Position numbers and translations under genes: made by a program. This document shows positions 23,144 to 35,900 of a DNA stretch of 64,000 bases, piece after piece. The notes under the pieces are model-generated. The model was given only the letters and a program-made list of their open reading frames with translations, was not told the origin of the DNA and made no database searches. Where the stretch lies: positions 1,488,001 to 1,552,000 of the forward strand of contig CM037779.1 of assembly GCA_021229015.1 (NCBI GenBank). The letters run 5' to 3'. How positions within the stretch are numbered: the stretch's first letter is position 1; each line of letters opens with the position of its first letter. The stretch comes from Solen grandis. Taxonomy: Eukaryota; Mollusca; Bivalvia; Adapedonta; Solenidae.

Positions 23144-23247
23144 TCGGGTTTAAGCAAAATTTTAGCACGGTCGATTGTATATTTGTTTTGAATTCTCTAA
23201 TAGAGCGACAATTTCAGAAGAAAAGAAAACTTTTTACCTGTATGGTG

Positions 23248-23347
23248 NNNNNNNNNNNNNNNNNNNNNNNNNNNNNNNNNNNNNNNNNNNNNNNNNNNNN
23301 NNNNNNNNNNNNNNNNNNNNNNNNNNNNNNNNNNNNNNNNNNNNNNN
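23248..23347. other. Assembly gap of exactly 100 N
   Basis: A run of 100 N is the customary placeholder for a scaffold join of unknown length and order. It falls between the last readable SLC26 exon and the minisatellite. The relation of SAMD15 and CCDC25 to SLC26 is therefore not guaranteed. Confidence 0.98.
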
Positions 23348-23807
23348 TTCCAAAGCTGTTGTGATACAGAAATATTTGATTTAATTTTTGACTAATATAT
23401 AATTTTCATTGAATAAGCCAGATTTCATAGTCTAATTAAAGAAAGACACTAATAAATAGATAGCTTCAGTGTAGCAGTGTAGATCCATTATTACGCTCTC
23501 CATTATAGCACTAAATCTAATAACGTGGCTCAACATTGGAGCCCAAGTTTCTTTTTTGTGGTTTGTTTAGATCACTTCTTTATTACATGTTGAATTGTTT
23601 AGTTAATTGACTTAAAATGCATTTTCACTTAGTAATAATTAGGGGCAATTATAATGTGGTATATAGAAATTAACCCGATAGCGTTATAATGGAGCTGCAC
23701 TGTATAATGGAGTTTCTTAGAAATATGTAATAAAAAAAACAACAAAAAAACATTATACTGAAATAATCTCCATCAAATCTAGTTACCCTTGAAAAAAAAA
23801 AAGGTAC

Positions 23808-23969
23808 CTTCTTTTGCTTTTCTAATTTAGCTTCTTTCTTCTTTTGAGCAATTTTGAGGTCCCTTGGGTTAAGCGTTCTCTTATAAAGCTGGGTACGGAA
23901 ATGCTCTGAGTTCACAAAGAACAGCGAGTGCTCAAATCGGAAAATCTTCAACCCCGGCACTTCCTTTGC
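23808..23969 (-). CDS. SLC26 exon 13 (start of STAS domain)
   Basis: Acceptor TTTCAG, donor GTACCT. It encodes [20 protein letters not shown]... then a Lys-rich run (residues 569-622). PG.KI.RF...L.F.N is the classic SLC26 STAS opening. The next exon should be downstream on minus but is not in 23348-23807. Confidence 0.93.
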
Positions 23970-26900
23970 CTGAAAAAGACACATCCACACCATTACTGTA
24001 AAATATGTTATGTTTACTTTTGGTCAAAGGTTAATAAAGACCTTTTTTTAGCTAGAGCTAGCACTAATGGTGATAAAAAATCACTACACATTGAACATTT
24101 TGTCTAACAGAACAAGAGGTAATAGAACAATGACAATGATACATATCTCTTCCCTGAATCTAACCGAAGTTGTCATAAAAATCATCTATGAATCTTAGTT
24201 TTTTGTTTCCTCTTCTTTAAATGCTTGATAAAACTGTGAAAAAAGTTGCTCACCTCCTGGTAAATGTTGATATCCCTATAGATATCTGTACCTGGCATCT
24301 GTCCCAGTAAACAGGCATATGGCCTGAAACAAACAATAATGTACATATTTTTTATTTCATCAATCTTTATTTATTTGAACTTTAAATGGTATATAAAACA
24401 ATGAATTTTATTTTTTGCTGTGCAGTTTCTGTAGAATCTGAGCTACATATTGAATAAGCAAACAGAGGAGTCATCATCCTGGTCAGATAGCTACTATGGG
24501 AGCTATCTCAGATGTGACTTGACTATTTGAGTTTACTGTCGCTTCGACAGTATTTCAGTCATATAGTGACGTCCAGCTAATAACAGGTGGAGGAAGACCC
24601 CGAATGCACGCAGGCATCCGGGTAGAACCACCGGTCTACCGCAAGCCAGCTGGAAGGCTTCTTCACATGAAAATCAGAATGACCCTGCCGGGATTCAAAC
24701 CCACGCGGTGAGGGGCTGAGTGAATGTTAAAGACAGTGACTTTACCCTCTCGGCCACGGAGGCCCCCCTATATCAGATGTGGGTCTTCTCTGTTTATCAA
24801 TGCATTAGAATGGGTCTATATGAAGTACTGGGGTGAGTTGCTCAGACAAAGTGTTGCAACATCATATATTCTTGTTTTCTTCATGCTCTATTCATATCAT
24901 CTTTTCCATGTCCTTGAGTATTAAATAAGATAGGAATAGTAGAATGAGTTTCAACCTAATTTAAGAATTTAAATATTAGCGTGAAGTATTGTTGGTTGAA
25001 TTTGAGCTTGGTGCTAATGATATTATGATATTAACAAAACAATACTTGATTAGTGTTATATGACATAAACAATCATCCTCAAGTTCGTGTCTCCAGATCT
25101 TTCATCAAATCCAATGATAGATTTAATTAATCTGATACCATCATACACATGTGAACAAACAAACTCCACACAGTGATCTCCCTTACAAGAAAAAAAAATC
25201 ACTGCTGTCATAAATGTCACATGATGATGGTAAACTAACAAAATGGCGTCTCCGTCTGCAGTTACAACAACAAAAATATTTCTTAAGATAATTTTTTTTT
25301 TACCACGAGGCGATATTTGATATTTATTAAAGAAAACATACGTAGGGAAATGACACTCGCAGTAAAATAAAAATTTTTTTGGAAAAAAGAAAAATTAGCT
25401 AAATTCTGTTAATTTTTACTTGTGGTGGCAGTGGTTATCTACAACAGTAAGGGGAGGTAACTACTGTGGCGGAGTTTGGTGAACAAAGTGGACCAATCAT
25501 CATGAATAGTTAACTGGTATAGTGCTCAAATGGTTTGTGTTTTCCTGTTAAATGACCTCTCTGCTTGATTGATAACTGAGTGACAGTATAAACCAGATCA
25601 GCTAGTGAGTCACTCCTTGTCAAATCTTATTGAACTGTATGCATTGGCCATTTGCAGACAAGGATTGGAACAGCATTAGCATTGTCATAACAACAACAGG
25701 TCAATATTAGAACATGAAATTATTTCCTCTGATTAACAACGTACCTTGGTCCATAGGTTAGTAAAGTAACAACTTAGGAGCAGAAAGCTATGAGATTCAA
25801 ATCTAATTGGGGCACATTTATTTCCTCAATGATCAACAATATGAAAAGATCAGAAAAAATATTAAACTTATTGTAAAATGGGACAGGACGGGACAACACA
25901 CCATTCCTATATAGCCATAACTTCACTATGTGAAGCTAGGGTGTAAAAGTTTTTATTCAACCCAAACAACTGATGGAGATTAGTATAAACTGCAAGAATG
26001 CAAAAAATATGTGTAAATAAATAAAGGGGAGATAATTACTGCTGGCTCCTGCAGACGACACTCAGGATATTGAAGATGACCGCAACTCCCAGTCCAAGGT
26101 CAACGTCCAGTATCACAGTTCCCAGGAAGGCCACAATCCACACCATCTGTAATGGATCAGGGCTTTAGTCTACATTCCTGGGTCAGTTAGCTTTGATGGG
26201 ACAAATGGCCAAAACTTAGCACTTAATACATGAATACATGTTTCACTAAAAGTCACATTCTACAGGATAAAATTCAAAAAGGTCCAATATACAGTTCAGC
26301 TCTATTGCAGTAAATGTCTAGAATACCACATAATATTGGACAACATTCAAATTATGTGAAATTGCACCTTCAGTCAATTAAAACTCAAAATCACAACTTG
26401 AGAGGATGTTATACCTGATTTTATGTTATAACAGAGTGTGTTTTAATAGATCTGTACTGAAGTTGGTTATAAGGTAGGAATGGGAGGTATTTATACATAC
26501 AGAAAGTGTTCATGTTCATTAATTGGGGTTAAGGTTCCAATGACGGTATTTAACCCTTTCCCTCATATATACTCATTTTGATGCACTCAATAAGTATCAC
26601 ATAAAGCCTGATCTGCAGAAAACCACAGTTAAACCTTACCAAATTTAATTACAAAATCCTCATTTCCAGACCACTGAGGAGCAGCGAACAGCATAAAACC
26701 TGATCAGCCTGCGAGTCTTTTCATGGTATCCTCTATGAGGGAAAGGGTTAAGTCATTTGGAGGCTTTGTCTGCTTGAGACAGATAGAGTGCTGGGACATT
26801 GCAGTATGCCATAGACATGTGGCACGATACCACACCCAGGCATTATCCTGACACCAGGCTAACCAGTCCTGGAACTAGCTTTATATGCATGCTGAGCCCC

Positions 26901-29900
26901 AAGGAAGGAGCTACCGGTACACCAATACCATTTTTTACTACTTTAATATGTTGAAGCTGGGCATTGAACCCAAACCTCCAACTCCCATCATGGACTATCC
27001 AACCACTTGACCAATAGAGATGGTAGGAAGTATTTAAACAACAGTCAGGATTTTATTATGATGTATTTGTGCTTGGAATGCTAAACTAAACTTCATTTTC
27101 TGTTCAATGCTCATGGGCCTTATATTCCCTTGCTAACATTGACAGATTAAACCCATACTCTCAACAAGTCTGGTAACCTGTGGTCCTTTTTTTTTGTATC
27201 TACATTTTGAAATTCATACTTACAAAATCAATGATGGAAACATTCCAAAGCTTGATCAGATCGAACACTTGTAGAAACATGCCACGTAATGCCACAATAA
27301 TGATGGACGCTAGTACACACTGAAATAGAACCACACTTTCATTTGACACTAGAAACTTTTTCAAATAATTGTCTATTTTTTAAGTAATTATGTAATATAA
27401 TAAAAGATAATTGTTTCAGCATTTTTTTGGTCTAAAATGAAATCAACAATTTAAGTTTTAAAGCGCCACCTATAGCTTGTTTATATTATATTTAATATAT
27501 AATTATAAATATCAAGCAAAATAATCAGACAAATCATTTTGAAATATTAGGTCTGTTCTTTTTTTCAACATTTCCATATTTTCAAAATTTCATGACCACA
27601 TGCCCCCTTCCCCCAGGAAAAAGAATAAAAAGATATATTGCAGCTCAATTGTAACACTATAGTTCAGGTCCATAGTTAGAACATCAAAGAGTTTGGGATA
27701 CTGCATACAATGAAACTAAACAAACAACAATACAATGGAGTGCATTACAATGTATCTACCTGTACAAGATTTTTTTTTTTTTTTATAACGAAAAATAACT
27801 AAAAATATGGTCAGTGATAATATATCATAAATAGGTATTGTTATTCAACAAAGCATACAAAAATTCAGGTACACATTAGGGTGATTGTGTATTTTCCACT
27901 TACATTGGGCAGTGTACGGAAGTATGGTCCTATGGCCAGCAGTACAACCAGCAGCAAACAGCAGGATACCACGCCAGCAACCTGGAGGGACATGTTGTAC
28001 AATTTTATCTTTCCCAGCAGCATACAGTACCACATTATGTGATAATTAGGTTCCCCTTGCCCAGAAAAATTGCTTGAGATGAGCAGATCAATTATTTCTA
28101 ACTTGTTGATTGGAAAACAAGATTACTCTCTTGGTGGTTCCTTGGTTGAACCAAAACATTAAGAAGATTTGGAATAATTTAACCCTGAGCTCACAGGGTT
28201 CATGCCTCCAACCCTCCAATTCACAAGTAAACATATCCATACAAACATGGTGGCTCTACTTTTCATGATTTAACAATTATAAACATTATAGATATGGCAT
28301 ATTATTATTATATTTGCAGAGAATCAATAGTTAATTCATCATATATTATCTTACTTGGAACAATGCTCAGGTCTTTAGATCCGATTAATGCCATATCTTA
28401 ATGACTTATCTTTTATTAGAAATAAGACACAAGATATGTTTTTAACCATAGTTTGGGCATTGGCATCTAATAATGTTAATGTTTTAATGTACCTGAGTCC
28501 GGCCTCCCACTCTCTCCTGGACGAGACTTCGAGACAGTGACGCAGATGGCGCTGTAGAGGAGAAGAATGAGGAGAAAACCGTGGCGATCCCAAACGCAAA
28601 TAATTCCTGAAACACAAAAAAATGGTGCAAATGATTCATACTTGTTACAGTGATGCCAATTTTTTTGCAATAAGTTTTGTAACATAGACATCAACCCATA
28701 GGAATAACCCCTGAACAATGTGCAATGGCAAATCTTTGGAGATTTACTGTAATGCAAAATGATAAAAAACAAAGTAAATTCCCTTCTTATAAGATCATAA
28801 GAATAGAGAGTCTGTTTGTTTTGATGCCCTCATTTCCATAAAATAATGTGTATCAGGAACAGTTACATATAAAACTTTTGCTTAATACTTTTTGAAAAAG
28901 GGTTACAATCCTGAATAAACACAGAGTCACACTTTGAGCAAAGACAGTCCTAACAAACAGCATTTAAAGAATGATAATTTCTACTAACTTAAATGAACAA
29001 TGAAACCTTAGTTATTTCTAGAATATATTTGTCTAATATTAATTTCAAACAACTGTGTTTATGCAGGAAAGTCAGAGTGATGTTACATTGTATCTTGAGT
29101 AACTGCATAATCAAATAAATCTTTTGGTCATAAAATCAGTTGCATGTGTATATTTAATCTAATAAATGTATTTCTGGAAAACTTCTGATTCATCATCAAG
29201 ATAAATGCATTACCATACACCCTAATGGTATGTGTTTTTGAAGCAGATATATTTGATTCAAATCAAATTCAAAACTTAAAATTCCAGTACTCAACTTGAG
29301 CTATCAATAAAGTGATGAATACCCCCGCGACATTGCCATAAATCATCTATGACAAGCAACTGTTGTATAAGGGGACAGGACAGGACGGGATAATGTATAA
29401 TCAAAGCACTTAATAGACTGAGAGAAGGCAGTGGGGTTAACATGAAATAGCTATAGTTTCAGAAGTGATTAAAGCAATAGAGGCAAGGTCATGTGACTCA
29501 AAATATGCTACACACTTTCCTGCAACTATAGATGCTACAGAGCCAGTTGATATCTCTCTCTATTTGTTACATAATAATCTGGAGTTAGGGTTATGAACCT
29601 GAATTTTAAGTTGCATACTTAAGTAGGTCATTCCCTTTCTTCAGTACAAGTTTTGCTGTTGTGTATGTGTAGAAATTGACAAGGTTTTTTATTCTTTAAG
29701 ATACTAGAATGTTTGCCTTTCTATTTTAAAGTTAAGAAATGCTCTGGGAGGAACTTAACTCGCCATCATGCAAAATTACATGTGGACTACCTCAGGTAAT
29801 TACATACACTTTTTTCTTTTTACAGGAGTAGATCTTCATGTATGTAAAATGGGTTGCTGTTCTGATTAAGAAATGTCATGGATAGTTTCTTCACGCTTAA

Positions 29901-32900
29901 AATGTATGTTTCCAGTGCAAAATAATTGTAAAAGAAAATATGTTAACAAACAATAAGACATTAAAAGCGGTTATGGTTATGATTAAAATGTCCATGTAAC
30001 ATATTCCACTCGTATTCGTTAGTGCAGAATCGGATTCCATGGATACAATCTAGGCTCAGTGAGGTACAGTTAAACTTGCCATGGAAAATATGTAAATCAG
30101 CAAGGTCTGCAAGTCCTGTTTTCATTTTGCAGCTACTAAAGACAGCTGCCACCGTCTAAAAACTGCAATCCAGTACTCTAGACCCTATCCCAGGGTTACC
30201 AAACTACGACAAACACATACCTGATTAGCATTGACCTCATAGTCATGTTTCTTGGCCAGCAGTTTGCCCATGGAGATGGAAATTGCGAAGATGACAATGG
30301 CCAACGCAATACCATCCGATATAACGTCAGGCAGCCTTGTGAAGGCATGGGTGGAGGGAACTGGCAATCTGCAGGAATAGAAGGTCAGCATCAACCATTT
30401 ACCTCATGAATATTCATGTCCAAATTTACAACATGTTGAATATCAATTTACTGAACATTAAATGGTATTTGAAAGAATGATTTTTCTTTGGCTAGCAGAA
30501 TTTGCACTACTGTCTGACCTGGGTCTGATCTGTTTGCCGATGCATTAAAATGAGTCCATATAATAGGGAAAAAGGGTTAAGAAACATGTCTTGGAGAGTT
30601 GTCATCTGCTGCAATTACATATTGAAGTCTCTTTTTATAGTCAGATGTTATATAGTCATTTGTTACATTTATATTTCATAGTCAGATATTGTTGTTGTTG
30701 TTGTATGATGTTACTTGCTGCATTTTATTTCATCATTTAGCGACATCAATAATTACAGTAGTACACAGAGTATCCTGAAACACCAACCTACTGCAAGTCA
30801 GATATTGAAGATATGAACAGATATTGCACATGATAAAGTCACATTTCATAGTAATATATTGCGTTACATTTTAAAGACAATTGAAGGATGCCACATTTCA
30901 AATTTAAACTGTAAAGGTTAATTATATACAATGCAGACGCATTAAAACAACATATTTTGGGTATAATTTTAACAATGCAATCAGATGCAAAGCGTCCCTC
31001 TAGTGAGAAAACCTTAATTTATTATGACCATGCCTAGAATTTCATGGCTGTATCTATTTACATCATCCCACTAGCTTGCGGACAAAACTGTGGCTAGATG
31101 GAAAGTAATAAAAAGAAACGAAGAAAAGATTAAATTGTGTTTTTTTCACACTGGGAAACCACATACAATCTCTATGGATCATGACTTTGGCATCAGTGAT
31201 ACAGAGGAACGGCTTGTTGTCATGGATAATATTCATTATATCATAATCATATTTAACATTTCAAATATTTTATTTATATTTTATGGTCACTTGAAATCTT
31301 TATTTATAACCATCTCCAATTTATGAGATGGCAGTCAGTAAATTACTATGAAATTGATTTATATTGCCCTTATTTTCTTTATTATGCACTAATTCAACTA
31401 TTTAGGCCATTAAATACTCCCACAAATCAAATATTTGTGAATTCCATAACAATTTAGGTCATTCTCCCCGACAGATAATCAAATAAATGTTGTACTGAGC
31501 TAATTGATTCAATGTTTATGGCCTTTTATTTGGGTTTTGTCATAAAACGTTGACTTTTAAGCCCCCAAAGAATCTGGAATTGTCTTGTTATGTTGCCAAT
31601 AGTTCAAGTTATTCTGCAGACTGTACCTATTAAAACAACATTAAATGAAATCTATTGTTCTTCCTCTACCATCAATTACCATAAAGTACATGCACCATTA
31701 TAATTGGTATGCCTGGTTCAAACCAAGGACACCAAAATCTTCAATTTTTCTTTATTTTTGTTATTAAGTTACACAACCATCTCTACTCCAAATCTTCATG
31801 TAGTTTTCTTGTTTCATTCAATGTAACACCATTGTCAAATACAACAAAGCATCTGTCGGTACCATGCATTACAATGAACCTGCCATGTAGATCCATTATT
31901 GTGCATTCCACAATAACGCATATTCTCAGAATAAAGCAGTCCAAAAGTCTGGCCAAGCGTTCTCAAAAATTCCTAAGTATGACCTAAGGCTCAAATTTAA
32001 GTATCATACTCAAATTCCCATTTAAAATAATGGGCATAGTTTGAGTCTGAGATTGAAAATTATATTCAAGTAAGTACCATTTATAATTTAAAAAACATGG
32101 AGGCCAGATTTTAATGTTTTGCTAAGTTGTTGATTAAAGGTACATTTTTACAGAGTTATAATGCAGTCAAAAAAAAATGGTAGCTAATTATTATATAAAT
32201 TACAATGGATTTGCACTGTATAGTGTTTCTTATGTCCAAGATTCAAATCCCAAAATTCCAAAACTTTAAATGACTGTTTAAAATTCAGCTTCATCATGGA
32301 CCCTTTAAACTTACCCAGTTGGAATATCATCTACGACTATCACTTTATATTTCTCCTCCAAATTAACCAGGTATGAAATAACTGTTCCAAGCACTACCTG
32401 TAAAAATACAACAATTAAAATAACAAATGTTATATTTCACAGTTGAAATATATTTTGAAAATCATTTTGAAACTATCAACCAAAACACAAAAAGTTCAGA
32501 CTCATGGTTAAGTCATCACAACTTTGAAAACTTTTCTTTCTGAACATAAATACACTCAAACAAAGCAAATGTGGAAGATCAAGAGGATCATAATGAATTT
32601 TCAAAGTGTAATATTTTTATAAAGACTGGCAGTTTATCAAGACCCCCTGAAACCATTATGATGAAGACAGCATAATCAAGACATAGTCTTGCCAAGTACA
32701 CGGTCATTAGACAAACTGTACTGAGCCGGTTGAATCGGATCAGAGAAACACGATTTTATCATTCCTCAACTAGTATTCAGTCTGTAATCAGTGGAATACA
32801 AGTTAAACATTAACTTTTCAAACTGCTAGATCAAGCACTAGAATGAGAGATATTTTTAGTCTTTAATCTGACAAGTTTTACACTTTAATCTGATTTAGTT

Positions 32901-35900
32901 TTTCACTTAAGTCTCACAAGTAGTACTCTTTAGACTGACTTAGTCTGATAAGCTTAACACAAATGCCTTAGTGATATACACTTCAGACTGGCAAGTTTTA
33001 CACTTAGTCTGAGTAGGTTTTACACTTTTATCTTACTGCTGTTAATTAAGTTACGTAAATAAGTAACAAACTGACATCCCAGCTGCACTGCCTTAATTAG
33101 TTCAACAATTTAATAAGATTTTGAAATTTTTGTAAAACAGGTGAGGACTGAATTCAATGGGGCCTAAATAGTCTCTTCTTCCAAGTGAAGGGGAAATTCT
33201 TTACATACTGATAATGTATTAAATGGTTTAAATGGAAATGAAAATCTCTGTGACATACCACAATGAGTTCTATAGGCACTGGCATGAACATCTTGGGCTT
33301 CAGCTTCGGGTTTTGGTTGATGAAGCGCCCGACACAATACAGCAAGGCCATACACAGGATTGAGATAATCAGGGTTATGGCGTTTGTCCTTGGAATGTTC
33401 ATGAAGAAATCTCGGTACGTCTGAAAAACACAGAAATCAGCACTGGTAACATTCATTCATAACATAGTGAAATTAAATTATATTGTGCTCAATTATAACA
33501 TGAAAGCCAATCTCACAGTGAAACCAAATCTTTATCCTTATAAATTGTTGTTAAAAAAAAACATCCATGGCACTAATCATTGTCAGACACCCATGGTCCG
33601 TGTTTTCTGTTACTCTCAATTCATCTACTGTGGGATTTTCACCAAGCAAGTCAATGTTTTTGCACTTTATGCATAAAAATAGCCAATCAAAATAATGTTT
33701 ACATTTTGGATACTCTCCCATTTGAGATAAGAACATTAGTGGTGGGGGGGGGGGGGGATATATCATACAGGATATTAGAAAATATGATACTAGAGTTTGG
33801 ATTGGTTAATACCAGGTAAGACAATATTATCCTGTATCCAATCAGTTATTGTATCAGCTTCTATTTTAAACAACACCGTAGTGAAAAAAACCATGCATGA
33901 TGTATGGAGAGTAGCCTAATCAGCAGCAATGGGTAATCCGATATTGAGGGGTTATATATGGTTTAACCCTTTCCCTCATAGAGGAAACCATGAAAAGACC
34001 TATGCGAACAGCATAAAACCAGATCAGCCTGCGAGTAACTCGCAGGCTGATCAGGTTTTAAGCTGTTCACTGCTCCTCAGTGGTCTGGAAATGAGGATTT
34101 TGTAATTAAATTTGGTAAGGTTTAACTGGGATTTTCAAGCAGGTTATTTTACTTTCGCAGATCAGGCTTTATGTGGTACCTATTGAGTGCATCAAAATGA
34201 GTCTTTATGTGGGAAAGGGTTAAATGAGTCTATATGAGGGAAAGGGTTAAAAGCTGTGAGTTACTCACAGGCTGCTCTGGCATAATTCTTGTGGGTGAAA
34301 AGTTTAAAAATTAAAATTCATATTAATTTTGAATTTGTAACTAAATTCCTAAATAAGTAAGACTGGCTTCATATTTTTTTCCATTATGCAGTGATAGACC
34401 TAGAGTCTATGAGCTGGAATCAATCTTGAGACCTTCAGTGTGAAGTGCAAGTCAGACAATCTCTACCACATTGCCTAAGAAGTTAGCTATATACTACATT
34501 ACTAACTGTTGTGCAAAATTATTCTGAATAAAGAATTCTAATTACTCTCACCAAATAAGTAAATTAACACCTGGGGCAACATTCTTCTACCTTTATTCAT
34601 TACAAGTATTGTAAAGTCATTATATTTCATGGGTACTACTAGAATGTGTTGGAAAATGGGCTTGAAATACTTTTCCTTGAAGATCAGGCATGTCTGTAAT
34701 TGATCATTAAGTAAAAATTTTGATATTTGTATACAATCAATAAAAAAAATTAAAAGCATATATTAATTCAGAAAGTAGTATTTATAACAAACTCTGACAA
34801 TTTAATGTATTTAGTGAAATTATGTAGGAAAATGAATTAATTGAAGATATTTCAATTTTAAACATGGTCATTATTGAGATTTTGTGTTTCCATTTTATTG
34901 AGATTGTAGAATTAATTAATATAATATGCATATGAACAAGCTAAAAGAAATGTTGATAAAATGCCAAATAATGCTATATTAAACATGATTGTGTAGTAAC
35001 AGAACACTGAATGGCTAGCAAGGGCATTTGAGTGACAATTGTCCTATCTAATTAATAATTATCACATACAGCGGTTAGGGCTATTATCACTCAAATGCCC
35101 CAGCTAGCCATGAATTGTCATTTTTTCACCATGATAGATCAATGAAGTCAGCAGGAACTGACACTAATTCTCCCAGTGTGCTGGTTTCAATGTATGTACA
35201 AGCAGGCCCCGTGTTCTCAAAATATACTTAAGTATGATCTAGGGTTTACACTCAAGTATATGTTCAACTTTGAGTTTAAGTCTAAGTAACCATATTAGAG
35301 CAATGTATGATTATGAAAAAAAATATCAACTCATGCTTAGAAGCTGTAGTAATACCAAATATTCACAAACTGTGACTTTCTCCAGCTAGTACTTTAACCC
35401 TTTCCCTCATAGAGGAAACCATGAAAAGACCTATGCGAACAGCATAAAACCAGATCAGCCTGCGAGTTATCAGCCTGCGAGTAACTCGCAGGCTGATCAG
35501 GTTTTATGCTGTTCGCTGCTCCTCAGTGGTCTGGAAATGAGGATTTTATAATTAAATTTGGTAAGGTTTAACTGTGTTTTTCTGCAGATCAGGCTTTATG
35601 TGGTACCTATTGAGGCGTCAAAATGAGTATATATGAGGGAAAGGGTTATACTGAATTTGTCTTAGCTGAGGATGCACTTTAAAAAATGTTGTGAACACTG
35701 CTCATCGATCAAACTCAGTTGAGCGTGATAATCATACTTAAAATTTAAATTTGAGTTTGAGAATGAATTTCAATATCTTCGAGAACTTGGGGCTAGATCC
35801 ATTATGAATTACTGATTTGGAGTCCATGATATGACGCTATGATATAGGCATTTATATTTTAGTGGAGCGTGTATACTGCTCATACCAGCCCGGTTAGAAT

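Noticed and set aside
21133..23168. Long repetitive frames on both strands resembling a repeat protein, or a CRISPR-like array
   Set aside because: A 45-bp direct tandem repeat without spacers in a eukaryotic genome; the unit is a multiple of three and has no stops, so frames are automatic.
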